From CAYWBI01 sp964456445 (GTDB lineage Bacteria; Calditrichota; Calditrichia; Calditrichales; J004): DNA of 11,360 nucleotides. Positions within the stretch are counted from its first letter, which is position 1; each line of letters starts with the position of its first letter. The notes beneath the pieces are model-generated. The model was not told where the DNA came from. It worked only from the letters and a program-made list of their open reading frames with translations, and made no database searches. Below are positions 1 through 7,267 of this stretch, piece after piece. A program made the position numbers and the translations under genes. The DNA lies in the NCBI GenBank assembly GCA_964456445.1, contig CAYWBI010000121.1, positions 1 through 11,360 on the forward strand, read 5' to 3'.

Positions 1-3000
1 GTGAATTTTAACTATCAAGAATGCAGATTTGATACACGGTTTGATCTATATATTTATTATACGACTGAATTATTGACGGATTCTGCAAAACTTAAACTTA
101 ATTTAGCGCCTTTAGCAAATCATGTAGAAGATTTTTATTCTGAAGGGTCACAAAGAAAGTGGTATGATATCTGGGGATGGATTAAATGCGGTGTTTATAA
201 TTGGCTTGCTAATAATTTCGGAAAAATTGAACATAGGATTGAAAGAAAAATTACCACGGCGCTTGTAGATACGGCTATAACGTTTACCGATTTTGCGGAT
301 TTGACAAACGGACAAACAGTTGCCCCATCAGAAATCACAGCACTGGAAAATAGTTTCCCGCTAAATGGCAGCTTAACGGCAGACCTCAATAACGGTCTTG
401 TTATTGAGGTTAACTTTCTGCAGGGGGAAAATAATAGTTATGTCGGTATCCTTCCGGATAATGTAAATAACAACAAATTGGATATTGGCGGTTTCTCTTT
501 CCTATACCATAATTTACAAAATGGATTTCAATGGCAAAACAATTGGGGCGTCTATCAAAAAATAAACGCGGCTTTTGATAAAATGGCACTATACGGTATT
601 ACAGGTTGTCGCGTGGAAGCTAAATGGGACAATATACAAAGGTCTGCAGAAGTAAAACTTGGGAAAACACCGGATCAGGTAACGGAAAATGACATTCATT
701 CCCTTATGAATAATAATGCAACCGAATGGCAGGTATTGGATTATATCCTTGACAAAGCGGATGAAAAAGGGATCATTGTATTTATGGTTGTAGGTATGGG
801 GCACCAGGAACGTCCTCCAGGAACCCCTTCGGCCCCAAACGCAAACATGGCGCCGGACAACAGCGGTTCTTTTTATACGGAAAACGGAAATTATGTAGCT
901 GTAACGGCGGATGATTATCTTTATAACCTTAAGCTTTATGCGCATGCTGTAGTGAGAAAATATGCTGATCGCATTGGGGTTTGGCAAATTGAAAATGAGC
1001 TGAATGCCGCCCGCTATGCCGAAAGTTTTAATTGGTGGCGAAAAGGTAATTTATGGCGTGAGGATCAGATAGGTGGTTTTCAGGATAAGGTATGGAATAT
1101 ATTGGTAAACACCGTTCGTACAGAAGACCCACGGTCAAAAATAATACATGATTTTCACATGTTTTCCATTGAAGACAGGGTTAAACGCTGGGGAGGGGAT
1201 TGTGACATTATTGGTGTTAATTTTTATCCAAACCAGTTGTTTGCCTATCCTGTCTTTGATTTTGCCGTCGGTGAATATGTATGGGCCGTACGCAGAATGT
1301 TAAAAGGGTTGAATATGAGCGATAAACCCGTATGGGTTACGGAAACCGGTTATCCCGGAAAAACCACGGCCACATCACCGGACCCTTACAGTATTGACGT
1401 CGATGTTAAGCATTTCTCAGATGACCGCCAATCGGCGTATCTGGAAAACAGCCTGCAATCGGCTATTGATAATGGTGCAAAAGGTTACTTCTATTTTTCG
1501 CTCACAAATGAAGAGAATGATGGCAATGCACAAACGCCCACCCTGAACAGAAACATACGTTATTCCGGGCTCATCCGTGGAAACGCCTCAAATACCGAAA
1601 AAACAGGCTTGTACAATTTCGGCGTTAAATATAACGCAGTTTATCCTGGCATGGGTCACGTTAAATTATCGAATTTGTATGATAATCAGGATATAGGAAA
1701 CCGGCTTTCTTTAAAAGGTGAACGTGATTTTTTAAATTCCGGCGCTTCAACATGGCTGGTTAAGGAGATTGAGCATACCGCACGCACTGAATTGGAAAAA
1801 ACGTCTTATAACGGAGAAATTATTAAGCACCATGATTGGAATGGAAATTCTCAAGATTTTAAGATTGATAACCTTTTTGCACAGTATACCGATTTGGCAG
1901 AAAGAAAAGCAATTTTTAAACAACTAAATAATAGCATTACCGTGCGCTCTAATCTAATGGCGATTAATTTTACAACAGCCGTCGATATACAATTCAAGGA
2001 CCCCTGGCTGGTGGATACCGACGGTATTCAACACAATGTTTATAGAACATATGCATCGCCATTTACGCCCGGTGCGGAAGCATTTAGTTGGTATGATGGC
2101 CTTTTTCTTGATGAATCCTATAATAATATTGGCGCAACTTTTTACACAGTAAACAGTGCTAATGATGTCATCAACACCACGGAACATGGCGAACAGGTAA
2201 CCTGGAAATTTAATTATTGGTGGGGTACGCATGTTCAAATTAAGAGTCCTGATGCAACAACAACTGCTGTAAATTTTACAGCGCCCAATGCCGTGGCCGA
2301 GGCGCGGTATAAAGGTCATCTTGCCAGCAATACCTCCGCGGCCACCGGCCCCAACGGCAGCCGGGTGGTGGCGCGCTCGCGCATAAAATATGACGGTTAC
2401 CTTTATGGCAGCGGCAAAAAATATATCTATTTTATGGCCTACGCCGATGGCGGCGAAATTTGGTACAGTAAAGCCGAAACCGACGACCAGACCACAAACG
2501 GTAATTTTGACTGGCTGACTGAAACCAAGGTCAGCGACGGTCAGGGCGGAAACTATAACCCTTCGGTTGCCACGCTCGGTAATATCGTCTATTTTACCTG
2601 GGCGCAAAAGATCGGCAGCACCTGGTATCTTCGTTTTCGGTATCGAAATAATAATAATAACTCCTATTACTGGAGCCCCACGCAAACCATCGCATCCTTT
2701 ACCTCCAGCTCCACACCCACGCCGCAGATCGCCTTGACCGAAAACCCCGTGCGGGTGATGGTGGCCTCCAATATAAACGGTTATGTCAAAACCTGGCTGC
2801 GCAAAAATGGTTCCTGGCAGTACGCCGGGCTCAATGTGAGCGGTTCGCAACCGGCCATCTGCGCCGACGAGGTTTATCCCGATCTTGACACGGCCACCCA
2901 TTATTTTGGCGATATCGCCCTGGTCTATACCTACAACAACGATATTTATCTGCGCAACTGGAACACTTCAAACGAAAGCTGGTCGTCGGCCAAAAAGGTC

Positions 3001-4206
3001 AGCGTACAGAACATGTTCAGTCTTGGCAACCAACACGCCTCGGTCAGCTACTGGGATGGTGAGGCTTATATTTCCTGGCGGGCGCTGAATGATGAAATCG
3101 GCAGCAACAGTATTTATGAACGCAGTTGGTATCCAAACGCATTCTCTTCCCAGAGCACGGTCATCGAAGACCCGGACGACAGCTTTGAGCCATCGGTCAG
3201 TAAAAACAGCAGTTTGATCGTGGCCTACCGCAACGGCGGCACGGTGTATAAGGCAAAAAAAGCGGGCAGCAGTTGGAGCCGCACCACCATCGGCGCGGGA
3301 CGTTACCCCTCCATAACCCCGCATTACAACGAGACGCTGGTCTATAACAAATACAACAGCGCACCCTATCTGATCAAACACCATTACGAAGTATCCACGG
3401 GCGGCGGCACCCCACCGCCGGGCGCTAAAATCAGTCAGTCAGCCGCTGCAACGGACAGCATGGTCACATTGCTTGCCTCCCGCCGTCTGGTGTACCGCTT
3501 TGGCGACGCCGCATTGAGCGTGGATTTATCGAACATGCATTTTTCCGGCCAAGACCTAAGCTGGCGCGCCGATAACCACAGCGATACCTTGCAGGCGGTC
3601 TCTTCCGGCGAACTGACCATCGATGTTTCCGCTCTGCAAAAAAAGGCTTTTGCCGCGGACACGCCCAACGAAACCTTGTTCAATATATACTTTGTTTCGG
3701 GCAGCGAAGAAACCTTGCTGCGTTCCTTCCGCTTGTCCGACCTGAAACCGTCGGCAACGGGTCAACGCGAGGGCGGAACGCGCCACCTGTTGTTGGCATC
3801 CAAGCGCAGCCGCGACGGCTATTTCCGTATCGGTTTTGGCGGGAACAGCCCGGAACAGTTTACGGTGCTTCATGCAGCAACGGATATTCAGCCAATGGCC
3901 AAGGCCACAGAAGCCGTTAACAGCGAACTGTCCCTGCCGCAAAGTTACAGTTTGGGGCAGAATTATCCCAACCCCTTTAACCCGGTTACCCACATCCGTT
4001 TTGCCCTGCCGGAATCGGGCGAGGTCACTTTGACGGTGTATGACATGACCGGACGGACGGTGTCCACATTGGTAAGCGGTTACAAGTCCGCCGGGTGTTA
4101 CGACGTGACCTTTGACGGCTCGGGGTTAGCGAGTGGAGAATATATCTATAGATTGGAAGCCGGTAGGAATTTTGTCGAAACCAAAAAACTCCTGCTGGTC
4201 AAGTAA
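1..4206 (+). CDS. Secreted multidomain clan GH-A glycoside hydrolase-like protein with type IX sorting domain (5' end probably cut)
   Basis: This probably hydrolyses a polysaccharide outside the cell or at its surface; the substrate cannot be read from the sequence. Residues ~160-520 look like a clan GH-A TIM barrel. A WQIENELN motif gives a candidate acid/base Glu333 after Asn332, and KPVWVTETGYPG gives a candidate nucleophile Glu448. Arg204 and the GVNFYPN strand (Tyr409) also fit the fold. Residues ~760-1130 hold repeated beta-strand motifs with Trp/Tyr-rich blades, like a beta-propeller. A TGGGTPPPG linker (1133-1141) leads to a beta-rich segment and then the C-terminal Por-secretion sorting domain (~1311-1401: YSLGQNYPNPFNP, VYDMTGR, SGEYIYRLEAG, KKLLLVK). 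No signal peptide is visible after the GTG at position 1, although type IX export needs one, so the true start probably lies upstream. GC content jumps near 2280. The exact glycosidase family is uncertain. Confidence 0.8.
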   Translation: MNFNYQECRFDTRFDLYIYYTTELLTDSAKLKLNLAPLANHVEDFYSEGSQRKWYDIWGWIKCGVYNWLANNFGKIEHRIERKITTALVDTAITFTDFADLTNGQTVAPSEITALENSFPLNGSLTADLNNGLVIEVNFLQGENNSYVGILPDNVNNNKLDIGGFSFLYHNLQNGFQWQNNWGVYQKINAAFDKMALYGITGCRVEAKWDNIQRSAEVKLGKTPDQVTENDIHSLMNNNATEWQVLDYILDKADEKGIIVFMVVGMGHQERPPGTPSAPNANMAPDNSGSFYTENGNYVAVTADDYLYNLKLYAHAVVRKYADRIGVWQIENELNAARYAESFNWWRKGNLWREDQIGGFQDKVWNILVNTVRTEDPRSKIIHDFHMFSIEDRVKRWGGDCDIIGVNFYPNQLFAYPVFDFAVGEYVWAVRRMLKGLNMSDKPVWVTETGYPGKTTATSPDPYSIDVDVKHFSDDRQSAYLENSLQSAIDNGAKGYFYFSLTNEENDGNAQTPTLNRNIRYSGLIRGNASNTEKTGLYNFGVKYNAVYPGMGHVKLSNLYDNQDIGNRLSLKGERDFLNSGASTWLVKEIEHTARTELEKTSYNGEIIKHHDWNGNSQDFKIDNLFAQYTDLAERKAIFKQLNNSITVRSNLMAINFTTAVDIQFKDPWLVDTDGIQHNVYRTYASPFTPGAEAFSWYDGLFLDESYNNIGATFYTVNSANDVINTTEHGEQVTWKFNYWWGTHVQIKSPDATTTAVNFTAPNAVAEARYKGHLASNTSAATGPNGSRVVARSRIKYDGYLYGSGKKYIYFMAYADGGEIWYSKAETDDQTTNGNFDWLTETKVSDGQGGNYNPSVATLGNIVYFTWAQKIGSTWYLRFRYRNNNNNSYYWSPTQTIASFTSSSTPTPQIALTENPVRVMVASNINGYVKTWLRKNGSWQYAGLNVSGSQPAICADEVYPDLDTATHYFGDIALVYTYNNDIYLRNWNTSNESWSSAKKVSVQNMFSLGNQHASVSYWDGEAYISWRALNDEIGSNSIYERSWYPNAFSSQSTVIEDPDDSFEPSVSKNSSLIVAYRNGGTVYKAKKAGSSWSRTTIGAGRYPSITPHYNETLVYNKYNSAPYLIKHHYEVSTGGGTPPPGAKISQSAAATDSMVTLLASRRLVYRFGDAALSVDLSNMHFSGQDLSWRADNHSDTLQAVSSGELTIDVSALQKKAFAADTPNETLFNIYFVSGSEETLLRSFRLSDLKPSATGQREGGTRHLLLASKRSRDGYFRIGFGGNSPEQFTVLHAATDIQPMAKATEAVNSELSLPQSYSLGQNYPNPFNPVTHIRFALPESGEVTLTVYDMTGRTVSTLVSGYKSAGCYDVTFDGSGLASGEYIYRLEAGRNFVETKKLLLVK

Positions 4207-4234
4207 CCAAGCCATTTGAAAGAAATGGTACCGC

Positions 4235-4264
4235 AAGCCCCGTTCAATGGACGGGGCTTTTTGG
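4235..4264 (+). terminator. Intrinsic terminator of the glycosidase gene
   Basis: A perfect 9-bp stem (4235-4243 pairs with 4251-4259; AAGCCCCGT / ACGGGGCTT) with a 7-nt loop runs directly into TTTTT, 28 bp after the TAA stop at 4204-4206. This is a textbook Rho-independent terminator for the plus-strand gene. Read from the other strand the stem is followed by no comparable T-run beyond its own AA, so it is mainly unidirectional. Confidence 0.9.
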
Positions 4265-4282
4265 TTTGGTGTTAAAGACGGG

Positions 4283-4343
4283 AAAGGTTTCTCACCCCGG
4301 GGCATGGCTAAGGTTGCTTTCTGCTAAGGGGGTTCGAAACGAC
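4283..4343 (-). repeat. GTCAT-type dispersed repeat, copy A
   Basis: This 61-bp unit is oriented on the minus strand, where it begins GTCGTTTCGAACCCCCTT and ends GTGAGAAACCTTT. It aligns without gaps to copy B at 4771-4831 and shares its two ends with the units at 4416, 4538 and 4600. It encodes nothing convincing. Repeats of the form GTCATTNCGAGC...GAGGAATCTTT are known as common intergenic elements in several FCB-group genomes; their function is not established. Confidence 0.7.
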
Positions 4344-4415
4344 AAAATTGGGGTATTGTTGTAAAAAACATCTGCGCTTATCTGTGGATGAAAGAACAAG
4401 ATTTTTGTCAACATC

Positions 4416-4478
4416 GGGAAAGATTCCTCGCGCGGTATCCATCAAGTACGATCATTCATCGCCGCTCGGAATGACGTC
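4416..4478 (-). repeat. GTCAT-type dispersed repeat, copy 1 of a near-identical pair
   Basis: This 63-bp unit differs from the one at 4600-4662 at only three positions. On the minus strand it reads from a GACGTCATTCCGAGCGG end to GAGGAATCTTTCCC. Outside its GTCAT end lies a pyrimidine tract (CTTTTTCTTTTTTCATTTTTC), and similar tracts flank the units at 4600 and 4771, so the tract may belong to the element. Confidence 0.8.
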
Positions 4479-4537
4479 TTTTTCTTTTTTCATTTTTCTT
4501 TATTTCCCCGCTTCCCGGGCCAACGCACAAACGTTCT

Positions 4538-4589
4538 GTCATCTTGAGCGGAACGCAGTGGAGCCGAAAGACCTTTCGATGATAGATCC
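4538..4589 (+). repeat. GTCAT-type dispersed repeat, opposite orientation
   Basis: This is the only unit in the cluster on the plus strand. It starts GTCATCTTGAGCGG and continues through CCGAAAGACCTTT to about 4576, with a less certain tail to 4589. Its start is nearly complementary to the end of the next unit (CCGCTCGGAATGAC, ending near 4659), so the two units face each other. The right boundary is uncertain. Confidence 0.7.
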
Positions 4590-4599
4590 GGGTACAACA

Positions 4600-4662
4600 G
4601 GGAAAGATTCCTCGCGCAGTCTCCATCAAGTACGATCATTCATCGCCGCTCGGAATGACGCC
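4600..4662 (-). repeat. GTCAT-type dispersed repeat, copy 2 of a near-identical pair
   Basis: This 63-bp unit matches 4416-4478 except at three positions and has the same minus-strand orientation. With the plus-strand unit at 4538 it makes an inverted pair. A CTTTTTTTCCTTTTTCTTTTTTCATTATT-type tract follows on its GTCAT side, like those next to copy 1 and copy B. Confidence 0.8.
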
Positions 4663-4770
4663 TTTTTTTCCTTTTTCTTTTTTCATTATTTCCGCCTCTT
4701 ATTTCAAAAAAAAATAACCGCAAAGTCGCAAGTCAGCTAAGAAAAACGGAGGGATTTTTCTACCGTCCGA

Positions 4771-4831
4771 AAAGGTTTCTCACACCGGGGCCGGGCTAAG
4801 GATGGTTTCATCCAAGGGGGTTCGAAATGAC
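4771..4831 (-). repeat. GTCAT-type dispersed repeat, copy B
   Basis: This 61-bp unit is co-linear with copy A at 4283-4343. On the minus strand it begins GTCATTTCGAACCCCCTTGG and ends GTGAGAAACCTTTTCGG. A and B form one subfamily (core GAACCCCC...CCCCGG) and 4416/4600 another (core GAGCGG...GAGGAATC). The CTTTTTCTTTTTTC tract follows at 4834. Confidence 0.75.
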
Positions 4832-4842
4832 GCCTTTTTCTT

Positions 4843-4863
4843 TTTTCATTTTTCATTTTTCAT
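4843..4863. repeat. Three tandem copies of a 7-mer (TTTTCAT)
   Basis: TTTTCAT occurs three times in a row inside the pyrimidine tract beside repeat copy B. The corresponding tracts near 4480 and 4670 contain one such unit each, so the number of 7-mers varies between copies. Confidence 0.8.
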
Positions 4864-4917
4864 TATTTCCTCTTCTTGCCTCTCACTTCCTACTTCCTTT
4901 TACCTTAATCCTTGTTT

Positions 4918-5385
4918 TCAGGACATCTTGCCATAATCATGTTTTTGCTCATCACGTACAATCCAGTAACTTGTAACCCGTTGTCTAAAGTCCATATTTA
5001 GAAAACTTTTGCCCAACATCCGGCTGATGAGCCCTATCGGGGTAACTATCAAAAAATAGATGCATGCAAGTAATATACGCGATACAAACCAACCGATCCC
5101 AAAAGCCAGCCCCATCCAATATTTATGAACACGGCGTACCGGACCGGAACAGCGAAGCCCGCTTAAAAAAAACAGAAACAGCAGCGCGTTAATACTTGTG
5201 GCCGCATCCATACGATGAATATAGCTGTAATACCCCAGGGCGCCAAAAACAACAAGCATCAGCACGCTAAAACGCCGCACCTGTTTTGTGGACTGATCGA
5301 GAGCGGCCAGTTCATCACTTACATCTTTAATCAAGCTCAAATTCTTTTCTCCAGTTTCCTTCTTCGTTGAAAACGGGCTGCTCAT
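4918..5385 (-). CDS. SxtJ-family small membrane protein
   Basis: This 155-residue protein resembles the SxtJ family, named from the saxitoxin cluster, whose genes regularly sit next to carbamoyltransferase genes. Its biochemical role is unknown. A charged N-terminal stretch is followed by hydrophobic segments at about 38-56, 61-77 and 92-120 (possibly two passes). The family-like stretch HKYWMGLAFGIGWFVS...TPIGLISRMLGK spans 87-126, and the C-terminal tail is soluble. It lies directly downstream of the carbamoyltransferase and overlaps it by 59 bp if it starts at the ATG at 5385, which has no Shine-Dalgarno. A TTG at 5340 (codon 16) has GGAG 8 nt upstream (5349-5352), would shorten the overlap to 14 bp and give ~140 residues, so it is a serious alternative start. 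The small SxtK/DUF5989-type gene that often follows is not found. Confidence 0.82.
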   Translation of the reverse strand: MSSPFSTKKETGEKNLSLIKDVSDELAALDQSTKQVRRFSVLMLVVFGALGYYSYIHRMDAATSINALLFLFFLSGLRCSGPVRRVHKYWMGLAFGIGWFVSRILLACIYFLIVTPIGLISRMLGKSFLNMDFRQRVTSYWIVRDEQKHDYGKMS

Positions 5386-7141
5386 GCTTAAACACTAAAA
5401 AATTCCCCAAAACCAGTACATCCATCTCGGTACGCATAAAACAGGTATATGCCTGGACCGGTGATTCCACGATGGGTTCACCGCGCACATTAAAGGAGGT
5501 GTTTACGATAACAGGACAACCGGTTTTATTATAAAAAGCGTTGATCAGGGCGTGGTAACGAGGATTGTCCTGTTTGCTTACGGTCTGGATACGCGCAGAA
5601 AAATCCACGTGGGTCACCGCCGGGATTTCCGAGCGCACATGGTTCAGTTTTTCAATCCCGAACAATTCATTTACTTCGGCCGGAATTTCTTTTTGCCTGG
5701 ATTTGTGCACATCCGCCACCAACAGCATATAGGGACTGGGGCGGTCCAGGTCAAACCATTCGGAAGCATATTCTTCCAAAACCGATGGCGCAAAAGGACG
5801 GAAGCTTTCACGGTATTTTATTTTCAGGTTCATCTTTTTCTGCATTTCCGGCGAGCGGGCGTCACCGATGATGGAACGGTTGCCCAGGGCCCGCGGGCCA
5901 AACTCCATGCGCCCCTGAAACCAGCCAATCACCCTTCCTTCACTTATAAGGGTACTAACTGTGGCGAACAAATCATCATCGTTCAGTTCATGATAGGGGC
6001 AGGCTTTTTTATCGAAAAAGGCCCGGATTTCCTTTTGCCCGTACGCCGGCCCCAGATAGGGCGCATCGGGCGCTGTTTTTCCCTGGGGTTGACGCGGTCT
6101 TTTTAAATGTTGGTGCGCGATGCACAGCGCGGCGCCAACCGCTCCCCCGGCGTCACCCGCCGCGGGCTGTATCCAGATATCATCAAAAATTCCTGCCCGG
6201 AGCAGTTTACCGTTGGCCACGCAATTTAGCGCCACGCCCCCCGCAAGACATAAAAATTTTTCAGCGGTTTCTTTTTTCAGATGACGCGCCATGCGCAGGA
6301 TAACCATTTCGGTTATATCCTGAACGGATCGGGCCAGATCCATTTCACGTTGTGTCAGTTCGGACTCCGCTTTGCGCGCGGGACCGTCGAATAGTTTTTC
6401 CATGCGTTTGTTGGTCATGCGCAGCCCGGCCACAAAATCAAAATAAGCCATGTTTAAGGAAAAAGACCCGTCGTCCTTCAGATCCACAAGATTATCCAGG
6501 ATGGCCTGGACATAAAGCGGACGGCCATAAGGCGCCAGACCCATCACTTTATACTCACCGGAATTTACCTTAAAACCGGTAAAATAAGTGAAAGCCGAAT
6601 AGAGCAATCCAAGGGAATGTGGAAAATTCATTTCAGCCAAGATATTCAACTCATTATCATTGCCAACCCCATACGAGGCGGTGGCCCATTCCCCCACACC
6701 ATCCACGGTTAAAAAAGCAGCGCGTTCAAAGGGCGATGGATAAAATGCAGATGCCGCATGGGATTCATGATGTTCCGGGAAAAGAACCTCCCCCGTATAA
6801 CCCAGTTCTTTTTTGATCAGATCGGGGATCCATAATTTTTGTTTTAGCCATAAGGGCATGGCCTTGATAAAAGAGGGTAAACCCTTGGGGGCATATTGCA
6901 GATAGCTTTCCAGCAGGCGGTTGAATTTTATAAATGGTTTGTCATAAAAAGCCACATGGTCGATTGCGTCGATATTTATCCCCGCAAAGTCTAGACAAAA
7001 CCGGGCCGCATCCGTTGGGAAGTTATAATCATGTTTCTTACGGGAAAAACGTTCTTCCTGGGCAGCGGCAATCACAACGCCGTCGTCAATCAGCGCGGCG
7101 GCAGAATCGTGGTAGTAAGCAGAAATACCAAGTATTTTCAT
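5327..7141 (-). CDS. O-carbamoyltransferase, NodU/CmcH/TobZ/SxtI family
   Basis: This enzyme should transfer a carbamoyl group from carbamoyl phosphate, via carbamoyl-adenylate, to a hydroxyl on a small molecule or sugar; the acceptor is unknown. The 604-residue length is normal for the family. The N-terminal Kae1-like (ASKHA) domain begins MKILGISAYYHDSAAAL. It contains FPEHHESHAASAFY, where His124 and His128 match the metal-binding pair known in TobZ, then VDGVGEWAT (Asp147), CLAGGVALNCVANGK (298-312) and AAGDAGGA (Asp330). The C-terminal carbamoyltransferase domain has GRMEFGPRALGNRSI (410-424), YRESFRPFAPSVL and VNTSFNVRGEPIV. The ATG at 7141 matches the usual family N-terminus, though no Shine-Dalgarno is seen. 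It is the first gene of an operon with the SxtJ-like gene and diverges from the SGNH/TPR gene. Confidence 0.93.
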   Translation of the reverse strand: MKILGISAYYHDSAAALIDDGVVIAAAQEERFSRKKHDYNFPTDAARFCLDFAGINIDAIDHVAFYDKPFIKFNRLLESYLQYAPKGLPSFIKAMPLWLKQKLWIPDLIKKELGYTGEVLFPEHHESHAASAFYPSPFERAAFLTVDGVGEWATASYGVGNDNELNILAEMNFPHSLGLLYSAFTYFTGFKVNSGEYKVMGLAPYGRPLYVQAILDNLVDLKDDGSFSLNMAYFDFVAGLRMTNKRMEKLFDGPARKAESELTQREMDLARSVQDITEMVILRMARHLKKETAEKFLCLAGGVALNCVANGKLLRAGIFDDIWIQPAAGDAGGAVGAALCIAHQHLKRPRQPQGKTAPDAPYLGPAYGQKEIRAFFDKKACPYHELNDDDLFATVSTLISEGRVIGWFQGRMEFGPRALGNRSIIGDARSPEMQKKMNLKIKYRESFRPFAPSVLEEYASEWFDLDRPSPYMLLVADVHKSRQKEIPAEVNELFGIEKLNHVRSEIPAVTHVDFSARIQTVSKQDNPRYHALINAFYNKTGCPVIVNTSFNVRGEPIVESPVQAYTCFMRTEMDVLVLGNFLVFKHEQPVFNEEGNWRKEFELD

Positions 7142-7267
7142 AGATATATATCGGGTTTCGGAAAAGATTTATAAACTAATATTTGTCAGTAAAGGTAAAA
7201 TAACTTTATTTTCCATCACGTGCATAATTTTTATATTTATCGATTTCAACTTATCCGGGTTTCAAAA
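7142..7267. promoter_or_regulatory. Divergent promoter region between carbamoyltransferase and SGNH/TPR genes
   Basis: This AT-rich 126-bp gap must carry the start signals of both divergent genes. A possible plus-strand promoter is TTGTCA (7183-7188), a 17-bp spacer and a poor -10 TTATTT (7206-7211). A GATATATATC palindrome (7143-7152) abuts the carbamoyltransferase start. No convincing operator or Bacteroidota-type TAnnTTTG box was found, so the call rests mainly on gene arrangement. Confidence 0.4.

Larger units (their letters stand above)
4265..4917. other. Gene-free repeat-rich region
   Basis: No credible gene lies between the glycosidase terminator and the end of the minus-strand operon. 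Open frames here run straight through the repeats. Besides the five GTCAT-type units and their CTTTTTTC tracts, positions 4717-4733 read ACCGCAAAGTCGCAAGT, resembling another widespread intergenic motif (ACCGCAAAG-GCGCAAAG type). No clear terminator for the minus-strand operon is seen just below 4918, although the inverted repeat pair at 4538-4662 could fold in its transcript. Confidence 0.75.

Noticed and set aside
2645..2662. AAT microsatellite coding for a run of five Asn in the glycosidase
   Set aside because: There are only four perfect AAT units plus AAC in a surface-loop context; this is too short to suggest phase variation.
1954..2901. 315-codon open frame on the minus strand
   Set aside because: It is antisense to the glycosidase gene, with a low-information Gly/Ile/Val-rich translation and no domain; it is a shadow of the real frame.
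4348..4740. 130-codon open frame on the plus strand
   Set aside because: It runs straight through two copies of the dispersed repeat and their pyrimidine tracts, so parts of the 'protein' repeat because the DNA does. It has no ribosome-binding site and no recognisable domain.
4283..4831. CRISPR array
   Set aside because: The repeats are ~60 bp, diverged, irregularly spaced and in both orientations, with no spacer regularity and no cas genes.
5552..6106. 184-codon open frame on the plus strand
   Set aside because: It lies entirely antisense to conserved motifs of the carbamoyltransferase and its translation shows no family features.
7220..7267. Upstream GTG start for the SGNH/TPR gene
   Set aside because: It adds 16 residues before a normal signal-anchor that starts at the ATG at 7268; neither start has a strong Shine-Dalgarno, and the ATG gives the typical N-terminus.
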